Source of the DNA: Roseibium sp.
GTDB lineage: Bacteria; Pseudomonadota; Alphaproteobacteria; Rhizobiales; Stappiaceae
Length of the DNA stretch: 64,000 nucleotides
NCBI GenBank assembly: GCA_017643925.1
Contig: JAEPML010000008.1
Span: 1-64,000 of the forward strand
Direction of reading: 5' to 3'
Below, piece after piece: positions 20,865-30,883 of this stretch. The notes below the pieces were generated by a model. The model searched no databases and was not told the origin of the DNA. It saw only the letters and a list, made by a program, of their open reading frames with translations. The position numbers and the translations under genes are program-made. Positions within the stretch are counted from its first letter, which is position 1. Every line of letters begins with the position of its first letter.

Positions 20865-22157
20865 TTATCGGCGCTGATCAATCGGCACGTAATCGCGCTG
20901 TGTGGCACCGGTGTAAAGCTGACGCGGGCGGCCGATACGCTGGGACGGATCTTCCACCATTTCCTTCCACTGCGCGATCCAGCCGACCGTACGGGCCAGT
21001 GCGAAGAGCACGGTGAACATCGTGGTCGGGAAACCGAGGGCACGCAAGGTGATGCCGGAGTAGAAGTCGATGTTCGGATAGAGTTTCTTTTCCACGAAGT
21101 ATTCGTCGTTGAGAGCGATCTTCTCGAGCTCCATCGCAACATCAAGAAGCGGATCGTCCTTGATACCCAGTTCGCCGAGCACTTCATGGGTGGTCTTCTG
21201 CATGATGCGCGCGCGAGGGTCATAGTTCTTGTAGACCCGGTGGCCAAAGCCCATCAGACGGAAAGGATCGTTCTTGTCTTTCGCACGAGCGACATATTCG
21301 GGGATGTTGTCGACGCTGCCGATTTCAGACAGCATGTTGAGTGCGGCTTCGTTTGCACCGCCATGTGCCGGACCCCAAAGACAGGCGATGCCTGCGGCAA
21401 TACAGGCAAACGGGTTTGCGCCCGATGAGCCGGCAAGGCGGACAGTCGATGTGGATGCATTCTGCTCGTGGTCGGCGTGAAGGATGAAAATTCGGTCCAT
21501 GGCGCGTGCCAGAACCGGGTTCACCTTGTATTCCTCACAGGGGACTGCGAAGCACATATGCAGGAAGTTTGCTGCATAACCCAGATCGTTGCGCGGATAA
21601 ACGAAGGGCTGGCCAACATGGTACTTGTAGGCCATCGCCGCGATCGTCGGCATCTTCGCGATCATGCGCAGGGAGGCGACCATGCGCTGGTGCGGATCGG
21701 TGATGTCCGTGGAGTCGTGATAGAAGGCGGAAAGAGCACCAACGGTACCACACATGATTGCCATCGGGTGGGCGTCACGACGGAAACCGGCATAGAAGCG
21801 GTTCATCTGCTCGTGGATCATGGTGTGGTAGGTCACGCGCTGCACGAAATCGTCTTTTTGCGCGGTTGTCGGCAGTTCGCCGTAAAGCAGCAGGTAGCAG
21901 GACTCCAGGAAGTCGCCGTGATCGGCCAGCTGCTCAATCGGGTAACCCCTGTAGAGCAGAGTGCCTTCATCGCCATCGATGTATGTGATCTTGGATTCGC
22001 AGGACGCGGTTGAAGTAAAACCCGGGTCGTAAGTGAACATTCCGCTGTCCTTGTACAAGGACGAGATGTTCACCACGGACGGTCCGATGGACCCGTCAAG
22101 AACGTCGAAGTCGTGCTCGTTGCCTCCGACGTTGAGCTTGGCGTTGTTTTCGGCCAT
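20865..22157 (-). CDS. gltA: Citrate synthase (type II)
   Basis: GltA condenses oxaloacetate and acetyl-CoA to citrate at the entry of the TCA cycle. The 430-residue protein has the N-terminal domain typical of the hexameric NADH-sensitive bacterial type. The active-site regions are [20 protein letters not shown] and [10 protein letters not shown], with [15 protein letters not shown] containing a catalytic His, then [11 protein letters not shown]. It lies downstream of gltX on the same strand, with 230 nt between them that should carry its promoter, and ends in a strong terminator. Confidence 0.98.
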   Translation of the reverse strand: MAENNAKLNVGGNEHDFDVLDGSIGPSVVNISSLYKDSGMFTYDPGFTSTASCESKITYIDGDEGTLLYRGYPIEQLADHGDFLESCYLLLYGELPTTAQKDDFVQRVTYHTMIHEQMNRFYAGFRRDAHPMAIMCGTVGALSAFYHDSTDITDPHQRMVASLRMIAKMPTIAAMAYKYHVGQPFVYPRNDLGYAANFLHMCFAVPCEEYKVNPVLARAMDRIFILHADHEQNASTSTVRLAGSSGANPFACIAAGIACLWGPAHGGANEAALNMLSEIGSVDNIPEYVARAKDKNDPFRLMGFGHRVYKNYDPRARIMQKTTHEVLGELGIKDDPLLDVAMELEKIALNDEYFVEKKLYPNIDFYSGITLRALGFPTTMFTVLFALARTVGWIAQWKEMVEDPSQRIGRPRQLYTGATQRDYVPIDQRR

Positions 22158-22387
22158 TCAGAAACCCCTTTGCGTTTATACAGGCGTACCAGCCCGATGA
22201 CGGCCCCGGTTGGGACCCCATGTCGTCTGGCCGATACGGCACTGGAGTAATTTTCGCGTCTTGCCTAGCCCATTTACCGCAGTGCCGCAAGCTGGCCGGT
22301 CTAACGCTTTGGTCAAAGACCCGGCAATTCCATCGGCGCCGGCTCCGGAAACGGCATTTTTGCCTGACAAAAAAGTCGCCGAATTTC

Positions 22388-23812
22388 TCAGGAAGATTGG
22401 TCCTTTATGCGCCCGAGAGACTCCTCCCGTCCAAGCGCGACAAGGACATCATAGATTCCCGGGGACGTTCCGCGACCCGTGAGTGCAGCGCGAAGCGGCT
22501 GCGCAACCTTGCCCAGTTTCAGCTCCTTCTCTTCCGCATAAGCCTTGACCGATGATTCAAGGCTTTCCGCAGTCCAATCCATGACATCGGTCAAGACATT
22601 ATGGAGCTCCCCAAGGATCACGCGCGCGTCGTCATTCAGGATCTTCTGGGCTTTTTCATCCGTGTCGAGGGGACGTTGCCGCCACAGGTAAGATGCACTC
22701 TCTGTCAACTCCACGAGTGTCTTGGCGCGCTCCTTCAGACCGGGGAGCGCGGCTAGCGCGACGGTTTCGTTTTCACTGCCCGCCAACCAGTCGAGCACGG
22801 AGGCACCATTTTCCGCATGTGCCAGGTAGACCTTCCAGTGTCCGAGCAGTTCCGCGTCGTCAGTGGCGCGCATGTAGTGGCCGTTGAGGTTTTCAAGTTT
22901 CTTGAAATCGAATCGCGCAGCAGACTGCCCGACCGCATCCATGCCGAACCATTTGATCATGTCGTCGAGGGACATGATCTCTTCATCGCCGTGGCTCCAC
23001 CCCAGACGCGCCAGATAGTTTCTCATGGCCTGGGGGAGGTAGCCCATTGCCCTGTAGGCCTCGGCACCCGTTGCACCGTGGCGCTTGGAGAGCTTGGCGC
23101 CGTCAGGACCATGGATCAGCGGTATGTGCGCCATTGCCGGAACCGTCCAGCCAAGCGCGTTGAAGATCAACGTCTGGCGCGCTGCATTGGTCAGGTGGTC
23201 GACGCCGCGAATGATGTGCGTGATGCCCATGTCATGATCATCGACAACAACAGCGAGCATATAGGTCGGGTTTCCGTCGGAGCGCATCAGTACGAAATCG
23301 TCGAGATCCTTGTTGGGGATCACGACACGGCCCTGAACCATGTCGTCTACGACGGTTTCACCTTCCTTTGGTGCTTTCAGGCGTATTACCGGATCCACAC
23401 CCTCGGGTGCCTCGGAAGCATCCCGATCGCGCCAGGTGCCGTCGTAGCGCGGTGGACGCCCTTCGGCCCGTGCCTTCTCGCGCATGGCATCCACTTCTTC
23501 AGGCGAGCAGTAGCAGCGATAGGCCGTGCCATCGGCCAACATCTGGTCAACGACTTGTCTGTGGCGGTCAACGCGCGAAAACTGGGAAATCGGTTCGCCG
23601 TCCCAATCAAGCCCGAGCCAGCCAAGGCCATCCATCAGGGCGTCGACCGCTTCCTGTGTTGATCTCGCCCGATCCGTATCCTCGATCCTGAGCAGCATCT
23701 TGCCGCCGGCATGCTTTGCGAACAGCCAGTTGAACAGGGCAGTTCGAGCTCCGCCAATATGAAGGAAACCGGTCGGGGAGGGCGCAAAGCGCGTGACGAT
23801 GTCTTGAGCCAT
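22388..23812 (-). CDS. gltX: Glutamate--tRNA ligase
   Basis: This class I aminoacyl-tRNA synthetase charges tRNA with glutamate. The 474-residue protein starts [21 protein letters not shown] with the HIGH-type motif (HIGG). It has the KLSKR (KMSKS-type) motif in [12 protein letters not shown], and [18 protein letters not shown]. The start is set at 23812 because the extra 82 residues of the longest frame are low-complexity and precede the universal N-terminus. Alphaproteobacteria often have two GltX paralogues; I cannot tell whether this one is non-discriminating. comEC starts divergently 137 nt away. Confidence 0.97.
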   Translation of the reverse strand: MAQDIVTRFAPSPTGFLHIGGARTALFNWLFAKHAGGKMLLRIEDTDRARSTQEAVDALMDGLGWLGLDWDGEPISQFSRVDRHRQVVDQMLADGTAYRCYCSPEEVDAMREKARAEGRPPRYDGTWRDRDASEAPEGVDPVIRLKAPKEGETVVDDMVQGRVVIPNKDLDDFVLMRSDGNPTYMLAVVVDDHDMGITHIIRGVDHLTNAARQTLIFNALGWTVPAMAHIPLIHGPDGAKLSKRHGATGAEAYRAMGYLPQAMRNYLARLGWSHGDEEIMSLDDMIKWFGMDAVGQSAARFDFKKLENLNGHYMRATDDAELLGHWKVYLAHAENGASVLDWLAGSENETVALAALPGLKERAKTLVELTESASYLWRQRPLDTDEKAQKILNDDARVILGELHNVLTDVMDWTAESLESSVKAYAEEKELKLGKVAQPLRAALTGRGTSPGIYDVLVALGREESLGRIKDQSS

Positions 23813-23948
23813 GGTGCTTTTTGAAAGTCTCTGTAAGAATAAGGGCAGCTGCGTGCCCAACTGGGTTGGGCGGGTCTTAGCACAGGCTTTCACGCGGCTA
23901 AATAGGGCGACGGTGTTTCTTTGATCCGAAAGGGGGAAACAAGGGACG

Positions 23949-26459
23949 TTGCGACAGGAGGAAGGCGGCCTGGTCGAGGATGACGGCGATGATCGTATCG
24001 TCGGAGATTCCGATTCCCGAGCCGGAATACTGTCTCCATTCAAACAACGACGTCGCACAGGGGCTGCTAGCGCATTTCAAGCGGAAGACACTGCGTGGAC
24101 ATGGAAGTCCTCCCGGCGTCATGGCTCTGCCGACCTGGATGAACGCTACTGGGACAATCACGGGCTGCTTTGGTGCGCCTTCTCCTTTGCGATTGGCATC
24201 GCGCTTTATCGGCTGATACCTGAAGAACCGGATTGGCGGGTCCTGCTCGCGGTGCTGATTGCCGGTTGCCTCATTGCCTTGCGGATCTGGCGACAGGGAA
24301 TACCCGTCAGATCCCTCACTTTGGCTTTGCTCCTACTTGGGGGAATGACATCGGCAGCCCTTCGGACGGCGACTGTCGAGGCGCCCCGGCTGGGCGAGGC
24401 CATGAACGTGACCGTTACAGGCCATGTGCTGGAGCAGGAAATTCGTTCCTCCAGGCGGGTTCTGCTGGCAGTCACGAGCGTTGACACGCTTCCAGTTGAT
24501 GGCCTCAACTTCCCCCAGATCATAAGGGTGAGACTACCAGCGGACAGCACCATAAAGGTTGGGGATCACATCAAGGTGCGGGCGAGGCTGTTCCCGCCGG
24601 CAGGTCCGGTCTCACCCGGTGGCTATGATTTTTCCTATCGGGCCTATTACGCGCGCATTGGCGCAACCGGCTTCAGCTTTGGATCACCTGTCACCGTTGA
24701 TGGCCCTGAAGCCGGATGGCCAGCAGACTTCGGCGCATGGGTGGACACGGTGCGCGCCGATCTGGCGGACCAGATCAGGGCGACGCTTCAGAGCCGGCCC
24801 GAAGCGGGTCTGGCGGTCGCTCTTCTTGTCGGGGACCGCAGCGGTATCAGTGAAACACAGGAGGAGCATCTGCGGGCGGCCGGTCTTGCACATATCCTTG
24901 CGATATCCGGGCTGCATATGGCGCTGTTCGCCGGAGGCGCCTATTGGGCCACACTTCTTGTGCTCGCGCTGGTTCCGGGCCTGACGTTGCGCTCGCCTAT
25001 TCACAAATGGGCGGCCGCAATCGCTTTCCTGGCGGCAGTAGCCTATTTGCTGCTTTCAGGGGCTTCGGTGGCAACGCAAAGATCCTTCTTCATGATTGCC
25101 CTGGTGTTCCTGGGCGTCTTTGTCGGACGCCGGGCCCTTACACTGCGCAGCGTTGCGCTCGCCGGTTTCGTTCTTCTGTTGCTGGCGCCCGAGAGGCTGT
25201 TTCATCCCGGTTTCCAGATGTCCTTTGCTGCCGTCATTTGTCTCGTTGCGGTTTACGAGACTTGGCGCAGGTGGAAAGAGGAAAGCCTGGGGCAGGTGTG
25301 GCTGAGCCGAGATCTCAACAGGACCTGGATGCAAAGGATCATGGCTGGAACGGGCCGCTGGGTTGGTGGACTTCTGGTGACGGCTTTTGTCGCGGGTCTG
25401 GCCACGGGCATCATCGGTGCGCATCATTTTGGCCGGGTTGCGCCGCTTGGACTTCTGGGCAACGCATTGGGAATGCCTGTCTTTTCCTTGCTGGTCATGC
25501 CGATGGGTGTCCTGGCCCTGGTGCTGATGCCGCTTGGTCTATCCTTTCTACCGCTAACCATCATGTCTTTCGGTCTTTGGCTTCTCATGAAAATCGCCAC
25601 CTTTACGGCGACGATTGGCGACGGCACAGGGACGATCGGCAATGTCGGCTCCCTCGCGACGTTTCTCCTGATGGCAGCCTTGTTTGCGTCATTGCTTCTG
25701 CCCGGTCGTTTTCGCATTTTTGCAGGCCTGCCGTTTCTGGCCGGTGCAACCTTGGCCATGCTTGAAAGACCTCCGGACATACAGATCGCAGATGCGGGAT
25801 ATCGTGTAGCGGCACGAGACGACTTGGGAACGTTGCGCTTGTCCTCGGCCAGAAAGTCCTTCGTGTCAGAGATCTGGTTACAGCGCGAAGGCGTCTCTGG
25901 TTCAGCGATTAAATCGCGCAAGATGAAATCGGGTCAGCGGCGCTGTGACGAGGCAGGATGTGTGATCCACGCCCACGCGCCATCAAGAGGGACAAATGAC
26001 GATTTTGACACATCCTATAGGGTAGCGCTGCCGCGCTCGCCGGGAGCGTTCTATCAGGATTGCCAATATGCCGATTTGATCGTGTCCGATCTAATCGCGC
26101 CAACTGATTGTGACGCGGCGCTTGTTCTGGACAAAGAGGTGAGGGTGAGCCGTGGTGCCGTATCCATCTGGCTGGAAATGGATCATACGGTTTCTTCAGG
26201 GTCGACGGCTTCCTCGTCCAGGCAACTGCATGGACCCGGCGCGGAAACGGAAGCATCCGAAGCAAAGGAACTTGCCGGCGTCAATCTTGTGCCGGGCTCA
26301 ACGCCAGCGGCAACAGGGAACGCCAGGATTGAAAGGATTGTCTTCGCAATTCCCGATCCTCCGCGCCCCTGGCACGCGCCAGGCACCGTGACACGCGCCT
26401 CACTGAGGCGCGCCGCCAAAGACCAAAGGGCTGCAGACAAGGACCACAACAATAAATGA
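23949..26459 (+). CDS. comEC: ComEC/Rec2-family DNA uptake channel protein
   Basis: ComEC forms the inner-membrane channel for single-stranded DNA in natural transformation. The 836-residue protein has an N-terminal DUF4131-like part with membrane helices and a Competence domain ([52 protein letters not shown]) through about residue 600. The last 220 residues are soluble and low in conservation, and no HxHxDH metallo-beta-lactamase motif is present. TTG 23949, preceded by AAGGGA, is the first start after an in-frame stop at 23922. No other competence genes are in the window. Confidence 0.88.
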   Translation: MRQEEGGLVEDDGDDRIVGDSDSRAGILSPFKQRRRTGAASAFQAEDTAWTWKSSRRHGSADLDERYWDNHGLLWCAFSFAIGIALYRLIPEEPDWRVLLAVLIAGCLIALRIWRQGIPVRSLTLALLLLGGMTSAALRTATVEAPRLGEAMNVTVTGHVLEQEIRSSRRVLLAVTSVDTLPVDGLNFPQIIRVRLPADSTIKVGDHIKVRARLFPPAGPVSPGGYDFSYRAYYARIGATGFSFGSPVTVDGPEAGWPADFGAWVDTVRADLADQIRATLQSRPEAGLAVALLVGDRSGISETQEEHLRAAGLAHILAISGLHMALFAGGAYWATLLVLALVPGLTLRSPIHKWAAAIAFLAAVAYLLLSGASVATQRSFFMIALVFLGVFVGRRALTLRSVALAGFVLLLLAPERLFHPGFQMSFAAVICLVAVYETWRRWKEESLGQVWLSRDLNRTWMQRIMAGTGRWVGGLLVTAFVAGLATGIIGAHHFGRVAPLGLLGNALGMPVFSLLVMPMGVLALVLMPLGLSFLPLTIMSFGLWLLMKIATFTATIGDGTGTIGNVGSLATFLLMAALFASLLLPGRFRIFAGLPFLAGATLAMLERPPDIQIADAGYRVAARDDLGTLRLSSARKSFVSEIWLQREGVSGSAIKSRKMKSGQRRCDEAGCVIHAHAPSRGTNDDFDTSYRVALPRSPGAFYQDCQYADLIVSDLIAPTDCDAALVLDKEVRVSRGAVSIWLEMDHTVSSGSTASSSRQLHGPGAETEASEAKELAGVNLVPGSTPAATGNARIERIVFAIPDPPRPWHAPGTVTRASLRRAAKDQRAADKDHNNK

Positions 26460-26460
26460 A

Positions 26461-26493
26461 GGGCGCCGCGTGCTCTTTCGTGCCGCGACGCCC
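26461..26493. terminator. Hairpin between convergent comEC and lexA
   Basis: GGGCGCCGCG (26461-26470) and CGCGACGCCC (26484-26493) pair at nine of ten positions. T-rich stretches on each side (TTGCATT on plus, TTCATTTATT on minus) are weak, so termination in either direction is plausible but not certain. Confidence 0.5.
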
Positions 26494-26584
26494 TTGCATT
26501 CACTTGCTGCCGAAGATCACTCCCGGGTTCAGCCGCAAACTGGCGCGTCGAAACAATCAGGAGACGCCGGCGTAAATTGCCAAA

Positions 26585-27295
26585 TCAGTACTGGCGGAAA
26601 AGAGCCACAAGACGACCTTGCACGCGCACGCGGCCAGGGCCGAAGATGCGGGTTTCATAAGCCGGGTTCGCAGCTTCCAGGGCAATCGACGCCCCTTTCT
26701 TGCGCAGACGCTTCAGGGTTGCTTCCTCGTCATCGACAAGTGCCACCACGATGTCACCGCTGTCGGCACTGTCGGTGCGCCGGATCAGCACCGTGTCACC
26801 ATCCAGGATGCCGGCTTCGATCATTGAATCGCCGCGCACTTCCAGTGCGTAGTGTTCGCCCTTGCCGAGCAGTTCCTGGGGCACGGAGATGGAATGGCTG
26901 TGGGTCTGAATGGCCTCGATCGGGACACCGGCGGCGATACGGCCCATGACCGGGATTTCGGTGCCGGATACTTCCGGTTCGGCAATCGGCTTGCTGGGTT
27001 CGTTCCTGCCGAGGTCGCCTTCGATGACTTCCGGCGAAAAACTGCCTCGCGGCCGGGCTGCCCCGAGACCAGGGGCAATGGAGTCCGGCAGCCGGACAAC
27101 TTCCATGGCTCTGGCCCGGTTCGGAAGCCTACGGATGAAGCCACGCTCCTCAAGCGCCGTGATCAACCGGTGAATACCGGATTTGGAGCGCAGATCGAGA
27201 GCGTCTTTCATTTCATCGAAAGACGGCGGAACACCCGTCTCCTTCAATCTTTCATGAATGAACATGAGCAGTTCATACTGCTTGCGCGTCAACAT
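26585..27295 (-). CDS. lexA: SOS repressor LexA
   Basis: LexA represses the DNA-damage response and is inactivated by RecA-stimulated self-cleavage. The 236-residue protein has an N-terminal winged helix ([40 protein letters not shown]). A long linker is followed by the S24 peptidase domain with the Ala-Gly cleavage site in [10 protein letters not shown], the catalytic Ser in [14 protein letters not shown] and the catalytic Lys in EATLKRL. Two perfect LexA boxes lie 57-99 nt upstream, so autorepression is expected. In the rhizobial genomes I remember moeA is adjacent; here 29 kb intervene. Confidence 0.97.
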   Translation of the reverse strand: MLTRKQYELLMFIHERLKETGVPPSFDEMKDALDLRSKSGIHRLITALEERGFIRRLPNRARAMEVVRLPDSIAPGLGAARPRGSFSPEVIEGDLGRNEPSKPIAEPEVSGTEIPVMGRIAAGVPIEAIQTHSHSISVPQELLGKGEHYALEVRGDSMIEAGILDGDTVLIRRTDSADSGDIVVALVDDEEATLKRLRKKGASIALEAANPAYETRIFGPGRVRVQGRLVALFRQY

Positions 27296-27351
27296 TATTT
27301 GCTTCCCTTGACCACGAGAATCGTTTGGTACAAATCAGGAACACTCTACAT

Positions 27352-27366
27352 GTTCCTATTGTGTTC
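27352..27366. promoter_or_regulatory. LexA box 1 (GTTC-N7-GTTC)
   Basis: GTTC at 27352-27355 and GTTC at 27363-27366 with exactly seven bases between match the alphaproteobacterial LexA operator (direct repeat GTTC-N7-GTTC). It lies 57 nt upstream of the lexA start. Confidence 0.85.
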
Positions 27367-27379
27367 CGCAAGAGAGATT

Positions 27380-27394
27380 GTTCTCCTGTTGTTC
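27380..27394. promoter_or_regulatory. LexA box 2 (GTTC-N7-GTTC)
   Basis: GTTC at 27380-27383 and GTTC at 27391-27394 with seven bases between form a second perfect operator. It starts 28 bp from the first box, on the same face of the helix to within a fraction of a turn. Confidence 0.82.
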
Positions 27395-27729
27395 CGGTTC
27401 AAACGTTGCCGGAAAAGGCAAATCTGAGTCGGGGCAGGATTACTGTGCTGCAATTGTCTTGTTACGCATGCCTTAAGGTCGTGGGATATTCAACGTCCGC
27501 AGGCAAAGGGCCTGTTCGGTAGGGATTGAAAATCGTCAAGCTCATTCAACCAAGTGGTGGGCAGGTTCCTGCCTTTAGTGGTGAACTTTAGGGAGTGTTT
27601 GACACCTATTTGAAGTGATGCGTGTGGCGTTGAGGAACTCTTTGCGCGATGTGGGATTAAGTTTCATGTTCGGAATCGTATGCTTTACACCCTCACAAAC
27701 AGCGCATTTTTCTGCAAAGGACCTGAAGG
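27395..27729. other. Intergenic region, left edge of the accessory segment
   Basis: No recognisable gene is seen. A short palindromic GGCAGG-TT-CCTGCC (27560-27573) followed by TTTAG could be a weak hairpin. A 66-residue frame at 27615-27815 overlaps the next gene and shows no family features. Base composition drops in G+C towards 27.6 kb. I see no integrase, tRNA or attachment-site repeat. Confidence 0.45.
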
Positions 27730-28203
27730 TTGTCCAGAGATACCGGTGGTATAACAATAACGTTTTCTTCCAGATTTACGCAGGAACACTGGATTTCGTT
27801 GATCAATGCGTTTGAGGATGCTGGCTTTCGTTTGAAGCAATCCGCGGGTGCCAGCATTCAGTATTTGCCTTTGAGATCAAACTTTGGCGACTACGACTGG
27901 CAATATGAACCGATCGATAAGGAAGGGCTTTTCAAGGTCGTTGCAGCGCAAGTTCTCACAGAGCGACAAGTTGGATTTGCGTTGTATCCTCCGGCAGAGC
28001 CCAACGCGGAGATCCACGTCTGCAGTCAGAAAAGCGAAGAGGGAAGTACGTCCATTTCCTTCTTTTTGCACGACCATGCCAAGACAATAGATGGTGGATC
28101 TGTGACCGACTTCAGTGCCTATCTCCGTCTGATAGCGCCTGTTTGTTATTCGGTCTTTGGTGAGTTTCACTTCGAGTGTTGGCAATATATCGACAGAATG
28201 TGA
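27730..28203 (+). CDS. Hypothetical protein, unrecognised
   Basis: The 157-residue product matches no family I know. It looks like a real small soluble alpha/beta protein: an N-terminal strand (GGITITFSS) is followed by an amphipathic helix (TQEHWISLINAFEDAGF), and aromatic residues are plentiful. There is no signal peptide or membrane helix. The start is a TTG with AAAGGA about 9 nt upstream; no ATG lies near the apparent N-terminus. Codon use and base composition are more AT-rich than in neighbouring genes, which suggests acquisition. It stands alone between lexA and a minus-strand pair. The coding call itself is moderately secure; function is unknown. Confidence 0.5.
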   Translation: MSRDTGGITITFSSRFTQEHWISLINAFEDAGFRLKQSAGASIQYLPLRSNFGDYDWQYEPIDKEGLFKVVAAQVLTERQVGFALYPPAEPNAEIHVCSQKSEEGSTSISFFLHDHAKTIDGGSVTDFSAYLRLIAPVCYSVFGEFHFECWQYIDRM

Positions 28204-28283
28204 TTGGCTACCTCACTTGAGTGGAAGTGCGCCGCACAGTTCGAGACTTCAACTGAACAGTTCCTGTTGATGGGCATCGATGC

Positions 28284-29150
28284 TCAGGCTGACCGATCCA
28301 TCAGCAACAATTCACATGTCACCAGCGTTGGCGCTTGTCCGCGGGCAATGTTGCCCTGATGAAGATGGCCGTTCAGGTCTACGGTTCTGACCGGTAATTT
28401 CAGGGATGCAGAGCCTGGTGAATTGTTGACTTTCTGCAGCAGGATCTCCGAGATCAGGCCGGTCATCGGTGGGGCGTTTTCAAAGACGGTTCCTGCAAGG
28501 CTGCCCAGGCCAAAGACTTCGCAATTGTCACCTGGCAAGTGTTGCGAGAGGTCCAGAACACTTTCGTAAAGGTCCTCGAACGGTGCCAGTGTCGTGATCA
28601 GGGCGTTGGGGGGTTCAACGCCGCTGGTCGTGTCCTTCTTTACGCGGAACAACGTGAATTCGGTTTCCGGATCGAGTTCGGCCTCGAAACGCGCCCCTTT
28701 CAGGCCGAAGCCCTTAGTGATGGTTGGATTGCTTGTGCTCAACGTATGCGGCAGGAGATGACCCAGATGGTTCGCTCCGGCCTCGTGCCAGTAGGCGTGG
28801 ATATGGGCAAACCAGGCGTCGTCCCGCCACCCGAGAATTGCGACGGCCTCTTCGAGCCTGGCGCCCGTGCTGGAATGCGTGTCGCTGTACCAGGCGGCAT
28901 GCCTGTCATCGATCGCGCGGTCCGGCATCACATAATCGAAACCGGAAAGGCTCACGTCGCTGAGATCGACAACGGCCGAGCAGTAGCCATGTTCGTCCGC
29001 CCATCCGCCCAGCGCATCCAACAGCGGCTGACCTGCATCCAGCTCGATTGTTGCAGGGGACGCATGGCACTGTTCAAAAGGGCGCCGCTCGATTGCCCGC
29101 GGGCCCGGGTGGCGAATATCGGAAAGGGAAAGAGGGGCGGGACGTCTCAT
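28284..29150 (-). CDS. Tandem PCC/DUF296-like domain protein
   Basis: The 288-residue protein appears to consist of two related domains of the PCC (DUF296) type. The first, about residues 30-155, contains HIHAYWHEAGANHLGHLLPH, resembling the metal-binding His cluster of that family. The second, about 185-288, has FGLGSLAGTVFE, DLNGHLHQGNIARGQ and a final strand TLVTCELLL. PCC proteins include bacterial orphans and plant AT-hook proteins; the enzymatic role of bacterial members is unclear to me. The gene overlaps the upstream acyl-CoA ligase by 4 nt (ATGA), so the two products are probably made together. The family call is a pattern judgement. Confidence 0.55.
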   Translation of the reverse strand: MRRPAPLSLSDIRHPGPRAIERRPFEQCHASPATIELDAGQPLLDALGGWADEHGYCSAVVDLSDVSLSGFDYVMPDRAIDDRHAAWYSDTHSSTGARLEEAVAILGWRDDAWFAHIHAYWHEAGANHLGHLLPHTLSTSNPTITKGFGLKGARFEAELDPETEFTLFRVKKDTTSGVEPPNALITTLAPFEDLYESVLDLSQHLPGDNCEVFGLGSLAGTVFENAPPMTGLISEILLQKVNNSPGSASLKLPVRTVDLNGHLHQGNIARGQAPTLVTCELLLMDRSA

Positions 29151-30727
29151 AGAAGACCCTGTTCCGCGAGATGTTCCCTCACAAGTTTCTTCGTGATCTT
29201 GCCATAGGCACTTTTTGGCATTTCATCAATGAAGAGATAGCGCGCAGGCATCTTGTAGCGGGTCACCTTGTCGGTCAGAAACTCTGAAAGGACGTGCTCG
29301 TCCGCGTGTTGTCCGGATTCCAGAACGCAGACCGCGAGCCCGACTTCGCCCCATTGCGGATCAGGGATGCCCAGAATGGCAACTTCCGAAATGGCATCGT
29401 GCGAAAGCAGGACTTCCTCGACTTCGCGCGGATAGACGTTCGAGCCGCCGGAGATATACATGTCCGAAGCGCGGCCGGTGAGATAGAGATACCGTTCTTC
29501 GTCCATATGGCCGATATCCCCGGTGCGGAACCAGCCATTCCGGAACGATTTGGCGTTGGCAGCGTCGTCCTCCAGGTAGCCGGCACAGACGGCAGGTCCT
29601 GTCACGCAGACCTCGCCGGTGTTCATGGGTGGCAGGACATTGCCTTCATCGTCCTGAATGCTGACCTCTATGCCCATACGCTCCGTGCCGCATGTTCCAG
29701 GCCGCGTGTTTGGCCCGTCTTCCAGGTGATGATCTTGTGGCCGCAGGACGGTGATGTTGCCGGTGACTTCACCCAGGCCGTAATACTGAACCAGAACGTG
29801 CCCCAGTTTTTCCAGGGCGCGCTTTTGATCTTCCCTGTACATGGGGGCGCCCGCATAGATGACATGCCGCAGGCTGGAATGGTCATATCTTTCGACGGAA
29901 GGGTCTTCGACAAGGCGCTTTACGATGGTCGGAACGGTGAACATGTTGCTCACCCGATGTTTCTCGATCAGCTCAAAGGCCTTGGCAGGACTGAACCCGC
30001 CTTGTGGCACCAGGACATGGGCGGCGCCTGTGTTCAGCTGGGCGATCAATTGAAGCCCGGCGCCATGGGAGAGGGGGGCTATGACCAGGGAGGCATCTTG
30101 CTCGGTGGTGCCCGGTAGAAGATCAGCCATGTAGTTCACGGTGACAAAGCCGATCTGGCCGTGGGTCAGAACAACGGCTTTCGGCCTGCCGGTGGAGCCT
30201 GACGTGAAGAACAACCAACATGGGTCGTTATAGTCGACGGGTTGGTTGGCAAGGGCCTTGCCGTCATGTCGGCTCACCAGGTCTTCGTATGATGCGCCGA
30301 TATCTGACTCACCTATGCTGATAACGCCGACAAGGTCAGGCACCGCTTCCTGAACAGCATGCGCTTGCGCCGAATAGTCTGCGTCACACAGCAGGAGCCT
30401 GGCCCTGGACTTTTGCGCAGCGTAGGCTGTTTCTCCCGGAGCCTGCCGGAAATTGCAGGGTACCCAGACAGCTCCCAGGCGGAAAGCGGCAAGCATGATC
30501 TCGACCATCTGGTTGGAGTTCTGCGCCTGTACAAGAAGGCTGTCGCCCTTGGAAATCCCGTAGTCGGTTTGAAGAGCATGACAGAGCGCCGAAACCCGCC
30601 GGTCCAGTTCGGACCAGCTCCAGACACGATCCTCCCAGATGATTGCAGGACGCTTCGGCCAGCGGGCTTCATTTTTGGTCAGATAGTGCGCCAGATTGGC
30701 GATACGATTGGAACAGCGTTCCATCAT
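29147..30727 (-). CDS. AMP-dependent acyl-CoA synthetase/ligase
   Basis: This ANL-superfamily enzyme activates a carboxylic acid as acyl-adenylate and transfers it to CoA. The 526-residue protein has the ATP-binding loop FFTSGSTGRPKAVVLTHG, YYGLGEVTG, the hinge region GWFRTGDIGHMDE followed by YLTGRASDMYISGGSNVYPR, and the C-terminal catalytic Lys in SAYGKITKK. A good ribosome binding site (GGGAGG) precedes the start. The substrate cannot be read from sequence; medium-chain or aromatic acids are common for this class. It is translationally coupled to the downstream PCC/DUF296-like gene and divergent from an arylformamidase-like gene. Confidence 0.88.
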   Translation of the reverse strand: MMERCSNRIANLAHYLTKNEARWPKRPAIIWEDRVWSWSELDRRVSALCHALQTDYGISKGDSLLVQAQNSNQMVEIMLAAFRLGAVWVPCNFRQAPGETAYAAQKSRARLLLCDADYSAQAHAVQEAVPDLVGVISIGESDIGASYEDLVSRHDGKALANQPVDYNDPCWLFFTSGSTGRPKAVVLTHGQIGFVTVNYMADLLPGTTEQDASLVIAPLSHGAGLQLIAQLNTGAAHVLVPQGGFSPAKAFELIEKHRVSNMFTVPTIVKRLVEDPSVERYDHSSLRHVIYAGAPMYREDQKRALEKLGHVLVQYYGLGEVTGNITVLRPQDHHLEDGPNTRPGTCGTERMGIEVSIQDDEGNVLPPMNTGEVCVTGPAVCAGYLEDDAANAKSFRNGWFRTGDIGHMDEERYLYLTGRASDMYISGGSNVYPREVEEVLLSHDAISEVAILGIPDPQWGEVGLAVCVLESGQHADEHVLSEFLTDKVTRYKMPARYLFIDEMPKSAYGKITKKLVREHLAEQGLL

Positions 30728-30883
30728 CGGCTGTCCACCTCCCGGATAGGTTCGTTTTGAGCGACGTTAGGACGGCCAGCGGCGATTTGACAAGACGTGG
30801 TGCACGCGCCCAAGCATTCCGTAGAAATGCTGTTCCAGACATGTATGATCCGTTTCGAGAATCACGTTTGCCCGGATGTCGTC
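30728..30883. promoter_or_regulatory. Divergent promoter region
   Basis: About 156 bases separate the acyl-CoA ligase (minus) from the arylformamidase-like gene (plus). No clear operator was found. The open frame on the plus strand extends to 30797, so the exact start of the plus-strand gene is not fixed. Confidence 0.35.

Noticed and set aside
20694..21428. 244-codon plus-strand frame over the gltA 3' end
   Set aside because: It runs through the gltA terminator and lies antisense to conserved citrate synthase motifs; its sequence has no coherent domain.
27615..27815. 66-codon frame as a separate small gene
   Set aside because: It overlaps the better-supported frame starting at 27730 and has no recognisable features.
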